64,000 nt of DNA. It comes from Methylobacterium sp. CB376. Lineage in GTDB: Bacteria > Pseudomonadota > Alphaproteobacteria > Rhizobiales > Beijerinckiaceae. Each line of letters opens with the position of its first letter. Position 1 is the first letter of the stretch. The notes under the pieces are model-generated. The model saw nothing but the letters and a program-made list of their open reading frames with translations, did no database searches and was not told the origin of the DNA. The stretch lies in contig NZ_CP121648.1 of the NCBI RefSeq assembly GCF_029714205.1, positions 6,140,501 through 6,204,500 on the forward strand. The letters are read 5' to 3'. Positions 1 through 9,296 of the stretch are shown in pieces. The position numbers and the translations under genes are program-made.

Positions 1-180
1 GATGTCGGTGACGTAGAGCCGGCCGGCGCGGTCGAAGACCGGCCCCTCCAGGAAGGAATCGATGGCGTGCCCGCCGCGGTTGGCGTTCGCCCAGGCGGTG
101 GGGCGCGGGTTGCGGAAGCGATCCGGCAGGCGCGTGAAGATCTCGGCCGTGACGGCCGGCGGGGGCGCGAAGAACGACAT
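1..180 (-). CDS. SMP-30/gluconolactonase family protein, N-terminal part
   Basis: Only the first 60 codons are in the window; the gene runs off the left edge. The segment LEGPVFDRAGRLYVTDI (residues 44-60) is the typical first blade of the SMP-30/gluconolactonase/LRE beta-propeller, and Glu45 matches the conserved metal-ligand glutamate of that family. Family members hydrolyse sugar or hydroxy-acid lactones. It starts 34 bases after the stop of the upstream MFS gene on the same strand, so it is probably the last visible gene of the catabolic operon that begins near 7626. Inferred role: opening a lactone intermediate of that pathway. Confidence 0.8.
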   Translation of the reverse strand, partial: MSFFAPPPAVTAEIFTRLPDRFRNPRPTAWANANRGGHAIDSFLEGPVFDRAGRLYVTDI

Positions 181-214
181 AGAGGATCCTCGACAGGGGG
201 GCGAAACGGAGCCG

Positions 215-1534
215 TCAGGCCGCGGCGGCGGCCGTGCGCGCGTCGCGGGCATGCGCGCGGCTGATCATCACGACGCTGAGGGCGGCCGCCGCATCGAGCG
301 CCGCGACCGGGAGCATGCCGAGGGTGAAGCTCCCCGTCGCGTCCTTCACGAGGCCGACGACGTTGACCATCAGGCCGCCGCCGATGAGGTTCGCGATCGC
401 GTTGATGCCGGCGAGGCCCGCCGCGAGCGTCCCGGCCGAGAGCCAGCCGGCCGACAGCGCCCAGAACGGCCCCTTGAAGGCGTAGGCGCCGACGAGCGCG
501 CAGGACACTGCCAGGATCGTCGTGGCGATGCCGCCCGACAGGTTGAGGTAGGTCAGGCCGAAGGCCGCGAGCAGGAGCGGGATCGCCGTGTGCCACGTGC
601 GCTCGCCGCTGCGGTCCGAGCGGCGGCCCCACAGGATCATCAGCACCGTGGCGATGCCGTAGGGGATCGAGTTGACGAAGCCGGTCTGCAGGTTGGTCAG
701 CCCGAAGGACTTGATGATCTGCGGCTGCCACACCGACAGCACGCTGCCGGTGGCCGACGCCCCGGCGCAGACGAGCGCCATGGTCACGAAGTACTTGTTG
801 CGGGCGAGCTGCCAGAGGGAGAGGTGCCCCACGGGCTTCTTGCGCGCGGCCTCCTCGGCGAGGCGCCCGACGAGCCAGTCGCGCTGCGTCTCGCTCAGCC
901 AGCCGGCCTCCCGGGGCTTGTCGACGAGCACGAACAGGCAGGCGATCCCGAGGATTACGGTCGGCAGCCCCTCCAGCACGAACAGCCACTGCCAGCCCTT
1001 GAGCCCCAGCGCGCCGTCGAGTTCGAGGAGCGAGACCGAGAGCGGCGAGCCCAGGAAGGTCGCGAGCGGGATCGAGACCGTGAAGGTGGCGAGGATCCGC
1101 GCCCGGTACTCGTTCGGCAGCCAGGTGGTCAGGTACAGGATCGCGCCCGGGAAGAAGCCCGCCTCGGCCGCGCCGAGCACGAACCGCATCGCGTAGAGGG
1201 AGGTCGGGCCGGTGACGAGGGCCATGCCCATCGTGACGAGGCCCCAGGTAATCATGATCCGGGCGATCCAGCGCCGCGCGCCGACGCGCTGCAGCGTGAG
1301 GTTGCTCGGCACCTCGACCAGGAAGTAGGAGACGAAGAACAGGCTCGCGGCGAACCCGAACATCGAGGGCGTCAGCCCCAGGTCCTTGTTCATCTGCAGC
1401 GCCGCGAAGCCGACATTCACCCTGTCGAGCAGGGCGAAGAAGTAGCAGAGCATCAGGAACGGCACGAGGCGCAGGATCACCCGGCGCATGGTCGTGCGTT
1501 CGATGGACTGCGACGGGTGTTCTGTGGCGCTCAC
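215..1534 (-). CDS. MFS transporter, anion:cation symporter (ACS) family
   Basis: A 439-aa membrane protein with about twelve hydrophobic segments. The stretch DRVNVGFAALQMNKDLG just after the first helix is the hallmark of the ACS family (tartrate, phthalate, hexuronate and similar organic anion permeases). I chose the GTG at 1534 because a good ribosome site, GGGAGGA, lies 7 bases upstream; an in-frame ATG 285 bases earlier would read through the neighbouring aldolase gene. It is the second ACS-type carrier of the same operon (the other is at 6292-7626), which suggests the pathway imports two related carboxylates or has duplicated its uptake step. Substrate unknown. Confidence 0.9.
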   Translation of the reverse strand: MSATEHPSQSIERTTMRRVILRLVPFLMLCYFFALLDRVNVGFAALQMNKDLGLTPSMFGFAASLFFVSYFLVEVPSNLTLQRVGARRWIARIMITWGLVTMGMALVTGPTSLYAMRFVLGAAEAGFFPGAILYLTTWLPNEYRARILATFTVSIPLATFLGSPLSVSLLELDGALGLKGWQWLFVLEGLPTVILGIACLFVLVDKPREAGWLSETQRDWLVGRLAEEAARKKPVGHLSLWQLARNKYFVTMALVCAGASATGSVLSVWQPQIIKSFGLTNLQTGFVNSIPYGIATVLMILWGRRSDRSGERTWHTAIPLLLAAFGLTYLNLSGGIATTILAVSCALVGAYAFKGPFWALSAGWLSAGTLAAGLAGINAIANLIGGGLMVNVVGLVKDATGSFTLGMLPVAALDAAAALSVVMISRAHARDARTAAAAA

Positions 1535-1593
1535 GTCCTGTCCTCCCAGGGTGGTCTTCGATGCAGGCCGCCGTCTCGCGGCCTTCGGGCGGG

Positions 1594-2268
1594 TCAGAGG
1601 CCTTCGCAGCCGGCGTCCCGCAGGGCGCGCTCGACCCAGGAGCGGTCCACGGTGCCGGCCCTGATCGCCGCCATGGTCTTGGCCTCGCCCCGCTGCTTGG
1701 CGTCGGCCGCGGCGAAGACCTCTTCCGTGCGGTCGAAGGGCACGCAGACGACGCCGTCGTCGTCGCCGACGATCAGGTCGCCGGGCTCGATCACCATGCC
1801 GTCGAGGGCGATGGTGCAATTCACCTCGCCAGGGCCGTTCTTGTAGGGGCCGCGATGGGTGATGCCGGCGGCGAATACCGGCAGGGCGTTCGCGCGGATC
1901 CAGCCGGAATCGCGCACGGCGCCGTTGAGGATCACGCCCGCGACCCCGATCTCTTGGGCATGGGAGAGCATCAGTTCGCCCATGAGCGCGTTCGTCAGGT
2001 CGCCCCCCGCATCGATGACGAGCACGTCGCCCGGGGCGGCGCGGTTCAGGGCCGCGTGCACCATCAGGTTGTCGCCAGGCCGCGTCCTGACCGTGAGCGC
2101 GGCACCGGCGAGGACGCCTGCGGCGTGGAGCGGCCGCAGGCGCGGCCCGCCATGCACCATGCGGTTCATGGAGTCGCTGATGTTGGCGACGGCGATGGCC
2201 TTGAACTTCTCGACCGTGGCCGCGTCGACCGCGCGGGGGCGGGAATGGATCTTGAACCCGATGGACAT
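1594..2268 (-). CDS. RraA-like / 4-hydroxy-4-methyl-2-oxoglutarate aldolase family protein
   Basis: 224 aa, the usual size for this family. The family core is complete: GGDLTNALMGELM at residues 88-100, with the glutamate of the metal site, and GVILNGAVRDS at 111-121, with the Arg119-Asp120 pair that in HMG/CHA aldolases binds pyruvate and places the divalent metal. This favours a class II pyruvate aldolase (or oxaloacetate decarboxylase) over the RNase E inhibitor RraA, which keeps the fold but not this metabolic context. It lies 42 bases downstream of a dehydrogenase and upstream of an MFS gene in one operon, consistent with a terminal cleavage step that releases pyruvate. Confidence 0.88.
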   Translation of the reverse strand: MSIGFKIHSRPRAVDAATVEKFKAIAVANISDSMNRMVHGGPRLRPLHAAGVLAGAALTVRTRPGDNLMVHAALNRAAPGDVLVIDAGGDLTNALMGELMLSHAQEIGVAGVILNGAVRDSGWIRANALPVFAAGITHRGPYKNGPGEVNCTIALDGMVIEPGDLIVGDDDGVVCVPFDRTEEVFAAADAKQRGEAKTMAAIRAGTVDRSWVERALRDAGCEGL

Positions 2269-2310
2269 GGCTTGCGTCCTCGATGACGGAAGAAGTGGGA
2301 GACGGGAGGA

Positions 2311-3225
2311 TCAGGCCGGGTCGGGCCGCGTGAGGCCGGCCTTGAGCGCCATGGCGTCGAGGGCCTCCTGGTAGGTCGCCGGCACGACGCCGTTGAAGTG
2401 GTCCTTGAGGCCGAGGCTCTCCTTCCAGCGCAGCCGCTGGGCGACCGCGCGGGCCATGATCGGCTCGACGCCCGCATCCGCGACGGCGTCGGCCGACATC
2501 TCCAGTTCCTCGGCGCGGCGCTTGGCGTGGATGACGCCCGAGGGCGTCAGGCTCTGCACGGTGTCCATCCAGGGCCGCGCCAGGGTCTTGCAGGCGGAGG
2601 CGAGCACGACCTCGTCGATCCCGTACTGGCGGGCGGCGAGCAGCATCTCGTCCGTCAGGGCCTCGATGCCCTTGATGAGGACGGAGCGGATGATCTTGAT
2701 GCCCGAGGCCGTCCCGAGCACCGGCCCGGTGAACGCGATCTGCATGCCCCAGGGCACGAGGAGGTCGCGCACGCGCTCGCCGGCCGGGCCGCTCGACAGC
2801 ATCCGCATGGAATAGCCGTGGAGCGGCGTGCCCTCGATCGCGCCGTCGCCGAGGAGCGCGCCGCTCGGCCCCAGCCGCTCGGCGACGCCTTGCTTGATCT
2901 TCGGCGTGGCGGAGGCGAAGTCGAGGAAGGTATGGCGGCCCGTCAGGACGGGCGCGAAGGCGTCCGCGCTCTCGAGCGAGGCCGCGCCCGGCGTCACGCT
3001 GACGATCAGGTCGCTCGCTTCGGCAAGCTCCGCGTTCGAGCGCACCAGGGTGACGCCGGCCTCGCGCGCCCGGCCCTGGATCAGGTCGGCATAGGGACCG
3101 TCGAAGGCGTACTTGTCGTAGCAGGCGATCTGTTCGAGGCCGGCGCCGCGCAGGCCCGCCCCGAGCGTGCTGCCGATCTCGCCGTAGCCGACGAGGCCGA
3201 GCCTGACTTGCGTGCGGTCCGTCAT
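2311..3225 (-). CDS. NAD(P)-dependent 6-phosphogluconate/3-hydroxyisobutyrate dehydrogenase-like protein (DUF1932 type)
   Basis: 304 aa. The N-terminus has a Rossmann dinucleotide fold, GLVGYGEIGSTLGAGL at about residues 10-25. The C-terminal helical half (about 195-265, with KIIRSVLIKGIEAL) looks like the DUF1932 domain of beta-hydroxyacid dehydrogenase relatives. The start overlaps the stop of the upstream FAD/Fe-S dehydrogenase in an ATGA arrangement, with AAGGAG 7 bases before it, so the two are translationally coupled. Role inferred: oxidation of a hydroxy acid in the operon's pathway. The exact substrate cannot be read from sequence. Confidence 0.85.
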   Translation of the reverse strand: MTDRTQVRLGLVGYGEIGSTLGAGLRGAGLEQIACYDKYAFDGPYADLIQGRAREAGVTLVRSNAELAEASDLIVSVTPGAASLESADAFAPVLTGRHTFLDFASATPKIKQGVAERLGPSGALLGDGAIEGTPLHGYSMRMLSSGPAGERVRDLLVPWGMQIAFTGPVLGTASGIKIIRSVLIKGIEALTDEMLLAARQYGIDEVVLASACKTLARPWMDTVQSLTPSGVIHAKRRAEELEMSADAVADAGVEPIMARAVAQRLRWKESLGLKDHFNGVVPATYQEALDAMALKAGLTRPDPA

Positions 3226-6200
3226 GAGGAACTCCTTGTCGCGTGTGCGATGGGGGCGGTGCCGCGCAGGACGGAGGCCTTGGCGACGTGGTCTCGCAGG
3301 ATCTCGACGGGGTGCGGCAGCCGCACGCCGTCGATGAGCTTGGCTTGGCTCCGGCAGGAATAGCCGTCGGCGACGAGGCGGCCCGACCGGCCCTTCTCGG
3401 CGACGGGAGCCGCCCAGCTGAGGGCGTAGATGCGCTCGGATAGCGCGCGGTGCTCGGCCTCGTGGCCGTAGGTCCCGGCCATGCCGCAGCAGCCGGAGGG
3501 CAGCACCTCGAGGGTCAGCCCGAAGGCTGCGAAGACGCGCGACCACGCCGCCACGGCGGGTTGCGCCGTCGCCCGCTCGGTGCAGTGCGGCAGGAGCCAG
3601 TAGGTCTCGGCCTCGGGTGCCCGCGAGGCGCGGTCGAGCCGGGCGGCGAGCCATTCCTGCACGAGGTGGACACGCGGCAGGTCGCGACCGGGCAGGGCCT
3701 GGGCGTAGTCCGACCGGTAGGTCAGCGTCATCGACGGATCGAGGCCGACGAGGGCGACGCCGGTCGAGGCCAAGCGGCCGAGATCGGCCGCGTTTCTCTC
3801 CGCGAGGCGCTCGAAGCGGCCGAGGAAACCGTGGACGTGCAGCGGCTTGCCGTTCGGGCGGTAGGGCGCGAGCCAGGGCCGGAGGCCGAGGCCGATCAGG
3901 AGGTCGAGGAGGGCGAGCAGGACCGGCGTGTCGTAGTAGCTCGTGAACGCGTCCTGCACGACGACGACGCTGGTGAGGCGCTCGGGCGCCGGCAGCGCCG
4001 CCAGGACGTCCGCATCCGCGAGCGCCACGCCGCGCCGCGCGATCTCCCGCTTCAGATCGAGCCCGGAGAGCTTCGGCGCGTGGACGAGGCCGATCGCGCC
4101 GGCAAGCTTCGTCGCCAGGTTGGCGAGCCGCGGCGCCTTCGCGAGCCAGGGCACGATCGCCTCCAGGGAGGCGACCGCGTGGTGGCGCAGGGGCCGCAGG
4201 TAGCGGCCGTGATAGAGTTCGAGGAACCTCGCCCGGAAGCTCGGGACGTCGACCTTGATCGGGCAGAGGCCGGTGCAGGACTTGCAGGCGAGGCAGCCCG
4301 CCATCGCCTCGTGCACCGCGTGGGAGACATCGTCGCCTCGGCGTAGCGTCGCCGCGAGCCGGGCCGGGAAGGCGCGCCAGGCCGGCCGCGCCCGCAAGGC
4401 GGCCGCCTCGGCGAGCGGGTCGCTGCCCGCGGCCGCGAGCCGGCGCAGCCATTCTCGCATGAGCTGAGCGCGGCCCTTCGGCGAGTGGCGCCGCTCGCGC
4501 GTGCCCTTCCAGGACGGGCACATCGCCTCGTCCGGGTCCCAGGTGAAGCAGGCGCCGTTGCCGTTGCAGTGGAGCGCCCCGTCGTAGGCCGCCCGCACCT
4601 CCGGCGATATCGCGCGGTCGTGCCCGCCCTTGGTCGGCACGCCGTCGACCGTGAGCAGCGCCTCGCCCGCGGGCACTGCGATCTTGCCGGGGTTGAACTG
4701 ATTGCCCGGATCGAAGGCGGCCTTGACGGCCTGCAGCACCGGGTAGAGCGGGCCGAAGAACCGCGGCGAGAACTCGGAGCGCACGCCCTTGCCGTGCTCG
4801 CCCCACAACAGCCCGCCATAGGCTTGCGTCAGCGCGACGACCTCCTCGGTGACCTCGCGGATCAGGGCCTCGGCGCCGGGTGCCTTCATGTCGATGGCGG
4901 GCCGCACGTGCAGCACCCCGGCATCGACGTGGCCGAACATGCCGTAATCGAGGCCGCGCCGGTCGAGCGCCGTCCGGAACTCCGCGATGTAGTCGGCGAG
5001 GTTCTCCGGCGGGACCGCGCTGTCCTCCACGAAGGCGATCGGCCGCCGATCCCCCTTCATGTTGCCGAGGAGCCCGACCGCCTTCTTGCGCATGTTCCAG
5101 ATGCGCGAGACGTGCGTCTCCCCGCGCGCCACCGTGTAGCCGCGCCGTCCCCCGGCCGCACCGCCCGCATCCAGCGCCGCCGTCAGGCGGCCGACCGCCG
5201 CCTCGACCGCATCCTCGCCGTCGCCGACGAACTCGATGAGGTTGACGCCCCGCGCCCGCTCGCCGTCGTCCTCGGGGAAGAAGGCGGCGACGCTCTCCCA
5301 GACCGGATCCCCTTGCGCGAGCGCGAGTACCGTGGAGTCGACCGTCTCGATCGAGGCGGCCCCGAACGGGACGAGGGCCTGCGCATCGCGCAAGGCCGCG
5401 TCGAAGCTGGCGTAGCGGACATTGACCAGGGCCGCATGGCTCGGCAGCGGCAGGACGTTGAGCGTCGCCTCGGCCAGGAAACCGAGGGTGCCCTCCGCGC
5501 CGCACAGGAGGGCATTGAGGTCGAAGCGCCCGTCCGGTCGCCGGATATGGGCGAGGTCGTAGCCGGTGAGGCAGCGGTTGAGCGGCGGAAACCGCTCGGC
5601 GATGAGCGCCGCGTTCTCGCGCTGGAGCCGGTCCACCTCGCGGTGGATGTGGCCCGCCCGGTCGGGCCGCGCCTGCACGGCCATGAGTTCGTCGTCGTCG
5701 AGGGGCTGCGAGTGCCAGACGGTGCCATCGGAGAGCACGCTCGTCAGTTCGAGCACGTGGTCGCGGGTCTTGCCGTAGAGGCAGGAGCCCTGGCCGCAGG
5801 CGTCCGTCGAGATCATCCCGCCGATCGTGGCGCGGTTCGAGGTCGAGAGTTCGGGCGCGAAGAACAGCCCGTGGGCCTTCAGCGCCGCGTTGAGCTGGTC
5901 CTTGACGACGCCCGCCTCGACCCGCGCGGTGCGTTGCGCGGGATCAATCGCCAGGATGCGGTTCATGTGCCGCGACAGGTCGACCACGAGCCCGTCGGTG
6001 AGGGATTGCCCGTTCGTGCCGGTGCCGCCGCCGCGCGGCGCGATCCGGATCCCGGAGAAGCGCTCCTCGGCCAGCAGCGTCGCGATGCGCACGAGGTCGT
6101 CGAGGCCGCTCGGGAAGGCGATGGCCTGCGGCGTCAGCTGGTAGATCGAGTTGTCGGTCGCGAGCACCGTGCGGTCGGCGGCACCGAGCGACAGGTCGCC

Positions 6201-6284
6201 CGAGAAGCCCCGCGCGCGCAACTCGGCGCAGAAGGCCGGGTAGAGCGGCAGCGCGACGGGATCGGGCGGGAGGCGCGGGATCAT
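3222..6284 (-). CDS. FAD-binding and 4Fe-4S 2-hydroxyacid dehydrogenase (YdiJ / D-2-hydroxyglutarate dehydrogenase type)
   Basis: 1020 aa, matching the size of the E. coli YdiJ type. Domains in order: FAD_binding_4 (about 50-200, with PRGGGTGTNGQSL near 103); FAD-oxidase C-terminal domain (about 220-500); a first cysteine set, CNGNGAC...CPSWK, near 573-592; a ferredoxin-type motif CLACKSCTGLCPIKV near 662-676; and a C-terminal CCG segment, SGCCGMAGTYGHE, near 927-939. Known members oxidise D-2-hydroxyglutarate or D-lactate and pass electrons to the quinone pool or an electron-transfer flavoprotein. It starts 7 bases after the upstream MFS stop. In this operon it probably oxidises a 2-hydroxy acid before the aldolase step. 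Confidence 0.92.
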   Translation of the reverse strand: MIPRLPPDPVALPLYPAFCAELRARGFSGDLSLGAADRTVLATDNSIYQLTPQAIAFPSGLDDLVRIATLLAEERFSGIRIAPRGGGTGTNGQSLTDGLVVDLSRHMNRILAIDPAQRTARVEAGVVKDQLNAALKAHGLFFAPELSTSNRATIGGMISTDACGQGSCLYGKTRDHVLELTSVLSDGTVWHSQPLDDDELMAVQARPDRAGHIHREVDRLQRENAALIAERFPPLNRCLTGYDLAHIRRPDGRFDLNALLCGAEGTLGFLAEATLNVLPLPSHAALVNVRYASFDAALRDAQALVPFGAASIETVDSTVLALAQGDPVWESVAAFFPEDDGERARGVNLIEFVGDGEDAVEAAVGRLTAALDAGGAAGGRRGYTVARGETHVSRIWNMRKKAVGLLGNMKGDRRPIAFVEDSAVPPENLADYIAEFRTALDRRGLDYGMFGHVDAGVLHVRPAIDMKAPGAEALIREVTEEVVALTQAYGGLLWGEHGKGVRSEFSPRFFGPLYPVLQAVKAAFDPGNQFNPGKIAVPAGEALLTVDGVPTKGGHDRAISPEVRAAYDGALHCNGNGACFTWDPDEAMCPSWKGTRERRHSPKGRAQLMREWLRRLAAAGSDPLAEAAALRARPAWRAFPARLAATLRRGDDVSHAVHEAMAGCLACKSCTGLCPIKVDVPSFRARFLELYHGRYLRPLRHHAVASLEAIVPWLAKAPRLANLATKLAGAIGLVHAPKLSGLDLKREIARRGVALADADVLAALPAPERLTSVVVVQDAFTSYYDTPVLLALLDLLIGLGLRPWLAPYRPNGKPLHVHGFLGRFERLAERNAADLGRLASTGVALVGLDPSMTLTYRSDYAQALPGRDLPRVHLVQEWLAARLDRASRAPEAETYWLLPHCTERATAQPAVAAWSRVFAAFGLTLEVLPSGCCGMAGTYGHEAEHRALSERIYALSWAAPVAEKGRSGRLVADGYSCRSQAKLIDGVRLPHPVEILRDHVAKASVLRGTAPIAHATRSSS

Positions 6285-6291
6285 GGCGGGC

Positions 6292-7626
6292 TCAGGCCGG
6301 GAGCGCGGCCAGGGCGTCGTGCCGCCGGACCCGGCGGCCGAAGCCGAGCATCAGCACCGCGCCGAGGAGGAGGCAGCATCCCACCGCGACGAGCGGCGCC
6401 GTGAACCCGCCCGAGAGGTCGCGCACGAAGCCGATCATGTACGGCCCCGCAAAGCCCCCGAGGTTGCCGATCGAGACGATCATGGCGATTCCGCCCGCCG
6501 CCGCCCGGCCGGTGAGGAAGCCGGACGGCACGGCCCAGAAGGTCGCCACGAAGGAGTTGATCCCCATGACGGCGACGCAGAGGGCCGCGATGGTGAGGAG
6601 CGGCGTCGGGGTGAAGGCGCTCGCCATGAGGGCCGCCGCGCCGACGAAGAGCGAGATGGCGGGGTAGATCGTGCGGTCGCCGCCCCGGTCGGAGAGGCGG
6701 CCCCACACCACCATGGCGACCGCGCCGCAGACGTAGGGGATGGCCGTCACCACCCCGACGAGGGACGTGGCGAGGCCGAGCTGCTTGATGATCTGCGGCA
6801 GCCACAGGCCGATGCCGAGGGAGCCGACGATGGCGCAGAAATTGATGGCCGCGAGGGTCAGCACCCGCCAGTCCCGCAGCGCCTGGGCCAGGGTGAGGTT
6901 GTGCTTCTTCTCGATCGCGGCCTTCTCGGCGGCGAGCTTGGCCACCAGGACGTCGCGCTCGGGGGCGCTCAGCCACGCCGCCTTCTCGGGCCGGTCGGTG
7001 AGGACGAACAGGCAGGCGATGCCGAGGAGCACCGCGGGCGCGGCTTCGAGGACGAGGAGCCACTGCCAGCCCTTGAGGCCAAAGCCTTCGAGCTGGACGA
7101 GCGCGCCCGAGATCGGCGAGCCGATGATGTTGGCGACCGGGATGCCGAGCAGGAACAGGGCGGTCGCCCGCGCCCGCACGGCGGAGGGGAACCACAGGCT
7201 GAGGTAGAGGAACACGCCGGGCACGAAGCCCGCCTCGCCGAGGCCGAGCAGGAAGCGGGCGATGCCGAACTGCACCGGGCCGGTCACGAACGCGGTCGCA
7301 GCCGAGACGAGGCCCCAGGTGATCATGATCCGGGCGATCCACAGCCGCGCCCCGACCCGCATCATGATCAGGTTGCTGGGGATCTCGGCGGCGAAGTAGC
7401 CGAAGAAGAACAGGCCCGCCCCGACGCCGAACGCCGTCGCGCTGAGCCCGATGTCCTGGTTCATCGTGAGCGCGGCGAAGCCGACATTCACGCGATCCAG
7501 GTAGCTGACGACGTAGCAGACGAACAGGAACGGCAGGATGCGCCGCATCAGCTTGCGGTGCAGCGCCGGCTCGTCGACCGCCGCTCCCTGAAGGACTGCC
7601 GGCTCCGCCGGGTGCATCCGTGCCAT
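6292..7626 (-). CDS. MFS transporter, ACS family, first gene of catabolic operon
   Basis: 444 aa from the ATG at 7626, which has GGGAGAA 6 bases upstream; an earlier in-frame ATG would add only 13 unlikely residues. About twelve membrane segments, with the ACS signature LDRVNVGFAALTMNQDIG after helix 1 and a long central loop (about 205-245). Related in type to the second carrier at 215-1534 but clearly divergent. It is the promoter-proximal gene of the run MFS, FAD/Fe-S dehydrogenase, NAD dehydrogenase, aldolase, MFS, lactonase. An IclR regulator is divergently placed about 550 bases away. Uptake of an organic anion is a safe inference; the substrate is not known. Confidence 0.92.
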   Translation of the reverse strand: MARMHPAEPAVLQGAAVDEPALHRKLMRRILPFLFVCYVVSYLDRVNVGFAALTMNQDIGLSATAFGVGAGLFFFGYFAAEIPSNLIMMRVGARLWIARIMITWGLVSAATAFVTGPVQFGIARFLLGLGEAGFVPGVFLYLSLWFPSAVRARATALFLLGIPVANIIGSPISGALVQLEGFGLKGWQWLLVLEAAPAVLLGIACLFVLTDRPEKAAWLSAPERDVLVAKLAAEKAAIEKKHNLTLAQALRDWRVLTLAAINFCAIVGSLGIGLWLPQIIKQLGLATSLVGVVTAIPYVCGAVAMVVWGRLSDRGGDRTIYPAISLFVGAAALMASAFTPTPLLTIAALCVAVMGINSFVATFWAVPSGFLTGRAAAGGIAMIVSIGNLGGFAGPYMIGFVRDLSGGFTAPLVAVGCCLLLGAVLMLGFGRRVRRHDALAALPA

Positions 7627-8177
7627 GGCGCTTTCTCCCAAGCCGATTTTGCAACGGCGTTTCATTTTGCGTACAGCGCGCGGCCGGGCGGGTCAAGCGG
7701 TTGCAAAGCATTCGCGGGCCTTGGTGCAGGCAATGCTTGGCTCGGCCGCCAACTCGGACAGTCGCGCTTAAGTCATCTGCCGGGATCGGCGCGACGCGTG
7801 CGGCGTTGCGGGGATCGTGGTGGCAGCTCAGCGGCTTACAGACGTCCGCAGCGCTGTGGGCAACCGTGCCGCGGCCCGGGACCCACCGCGGGCCGCAGGA
7901 GTGGGATGCTGCGGAGTGTCGCACGCGGCCCGCGACCCGACGGGAGGCGCGGCCGGCCGCGACCGCTGCGACCCGTGCCCTGGAAGCCCCGGCCCACTGC
8001 CCCGTTTGGCGATGCCGGAAACCGCGCTGGAGCATTTTCCGACGAAGTGGATGCCGGTTCGTCGCAGAAAATGCGGCAAGATCAAAGATCTAGAGCGGCA
8101 CCCGATTGCAACGTGATCGAGTGCCGCTCTAGAGGCTTCTTCCCCGATCCACTCCAGCGTGAGCGAGCGCGAAACGG
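7627..8177. other. Divergent intergenic region, catabolic operon / IclR gene
   Basis: 551 bases without a credible gene. It must hold the promoters for the leftward catabolic operon and for the rightward IclR gene. It also contains a two-hairpin repeat at 8030-8131, so the IclR promoter or leader sits right beside, or inside, that element. No convincing operator palindrome was picked out by eye. Confidence 0.6.
8030..8131. repeat. Two-hairpin dispersed repeat, copy A
   Basis: About 102 bases, in reverse orientation relative to the copies at 21338 and 58213. One hairpin is built on GCATTTTC ... GAAAATGC with the inner TTCGTCG arm; the second on AGAGCGGCACCCGATT ... pairing with the AGTGCCGCTCT side. 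It ends 46 bases before the IclR start codon, so it may form part of the leader of that transcript. Confidence 0.85.
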
Positions 8178-8882
8178 ATGCCGAAAGAGGCTCGGAAGAG
8201 GCCCAAGCTTGAGGGTGTGGCCTCGGCCGACAGAGTGTTGACGGTTCTGACTGCGTTCCGACGCGGCGACGACGCGCTCGAACTGTCGGAACTCGCCCGC
8301 CGCACGGGCCTCGTGAAGAGCACGATCATGCGGCTATGCATCTCGCTCGAGAAGTTCGACCTGATCGAGCGCCTGGACGACGGGCGCTACCGCCTCGGCG
8401 TCGAGGCCGCCCGCATCGGCTCGGTCTATCAGCAATCCTTCGCCCTGGAGGAGCGCGTCGTCCCCGTCCTGGAGCGCCTCGCCGCCGAGTCGCTGGAGAC
8501 CGCGTCGTTCTATATTCGCCGCGGCAATCAGAGGCTGTGCTTGTTCCGGGCCGACTCACCGCACCCGCTGCGCATGAACGTTCGGCCGGGCGACATGCGC
8601 CCGATGGACGACTCGGCCATCGCGCAGGTGTTGTCGATCTTCGGCGACCGCACGTCCGCGAAGCGGACGGACGTGGCGCTCCCGATCTATACGTCGGGCA
8701 TCACTGACCCGCATGTCGCATCCATGGCGATGCCGATCTTCGGCACCGAGAGACGGCTCATCGGAGCGCTCGCGTTATCCGGTCCCTCATCCCGTCTCAC
8801 GGCCGACCAGGCCAGAGCCCTGGAATCCCGATTGCGGGAGGCGGCTGAGCGCCTCTCGTCCGAATTGGGCGCACAGCTTTGA
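8178..8882 (+). CDS. IclR family transcriptional regulator
   Basis: 234 aa. The N-terminal winged helix-turn-helix spans about residues 14-75 (VLTVLTAFRRGDDALELSEL, then RTGLVKSTIMRLCISLEKF), and the C-terminal effector domain about 90-230, including the MAMPIFG segment typical of IclR ligand domains. This is slightly short for the family (usually 250-280). It is transcribed away from the catabolic operon and is the only regulator near it, so it probably controls that operon in response to a pathway intermediate; this is inference from position. Confidence 0.92.
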   Translation: MPKEARKRPKLEGVASADRVLTVLTAFRRGDDALELSELARRTGLVKSTIMRLCISLEKFDLIERLDDGRYRLGVEAARIGSVYQQSFALEERVVPVLERLAAESLETASFYIRRGNQRLCLFRADSPHPLRMNVRPGDMRPMDDSAIAQVLSIFGDRTSAKRTDVALPIYTSGITDPHVASMAMPIFGTERRLIGALALSGPSSRLTADQARALESRLREAAERLSSELGAQL

Positions 8883-9296
8883 AGGACGATGCTGAGAACT
8901 CAGCCACGACCTGTCCCTTCATTCCCGGGAGCCTGCAGGGCATGCCGACCTATTCGCGGTGAGAGGAACCCACGTTGAAGTGCCGGACGCGAAAGCGCCG
9001 TGTGGCGGCGAGTATCAGGGAACCTTGTCACTCAGTCAGATGTCCGGAATACCCCCGCAACCGGACATTCCTGGCGTACCCCACGAAGGACTGCTCAGGG
9101 TCACTCTGAGGCCTTCGCCGGAACCGCATCGAACGTCCGCTTACCCAAGCCAGGAACACCGAAGCACACGGACCGCAATCGGTCGGACCCGGTCCTTCTG
9201 GGCCGCTGAGCCGAATTGCCCGAAAGCGGGCGTTCCCAACTTCCATTTGGGGGTGGGTTCCGGACGTTGAGGCGGCGCCCGGTTCTCTTCCGGCAG
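8883..9296. other. Intergenic region with an old element relic
   Basis: 414 bases with no believable gene. At 9055-9107 it carries the motif GCAACCGGACATTCC followed by CTGCTCAGGGTCA, which recurs in variant form near 16337, 20550 and 43245. A second stretch at about 9208-9275, with AAAGCGGGCGTTCCCAACTT, looks like another worn relic of the same kind. Confidence 0.5.

Noticed and set aside
1594..2268. RNase E activity regulator RraA
   Set aside because: Metal and pyruvate site residues are kept and the gene lies in a catabolic operon, so an aldolase is more likely.
2311..5505. One long minus-strand frame covering the NAD dehydrogenase and most of the FAD/Fe-S gene, suggesting a fusion
   Set aside because: Only the last 304 codons look like protein; the rest is the wrong frame of the dehydrogenase gene, and an ATGA start with a good ribosome site lies at 3225.
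4485..6404. Very long open frame (over 600 codons) antisense to the FAD/Fe-S dehydrogenase
   Set aside because: It is the mirror of a strongly GC3-biased gene; its composition is Arg/Gly/Glu/Ala-rich with no domain, while the other strand has clear motifs.
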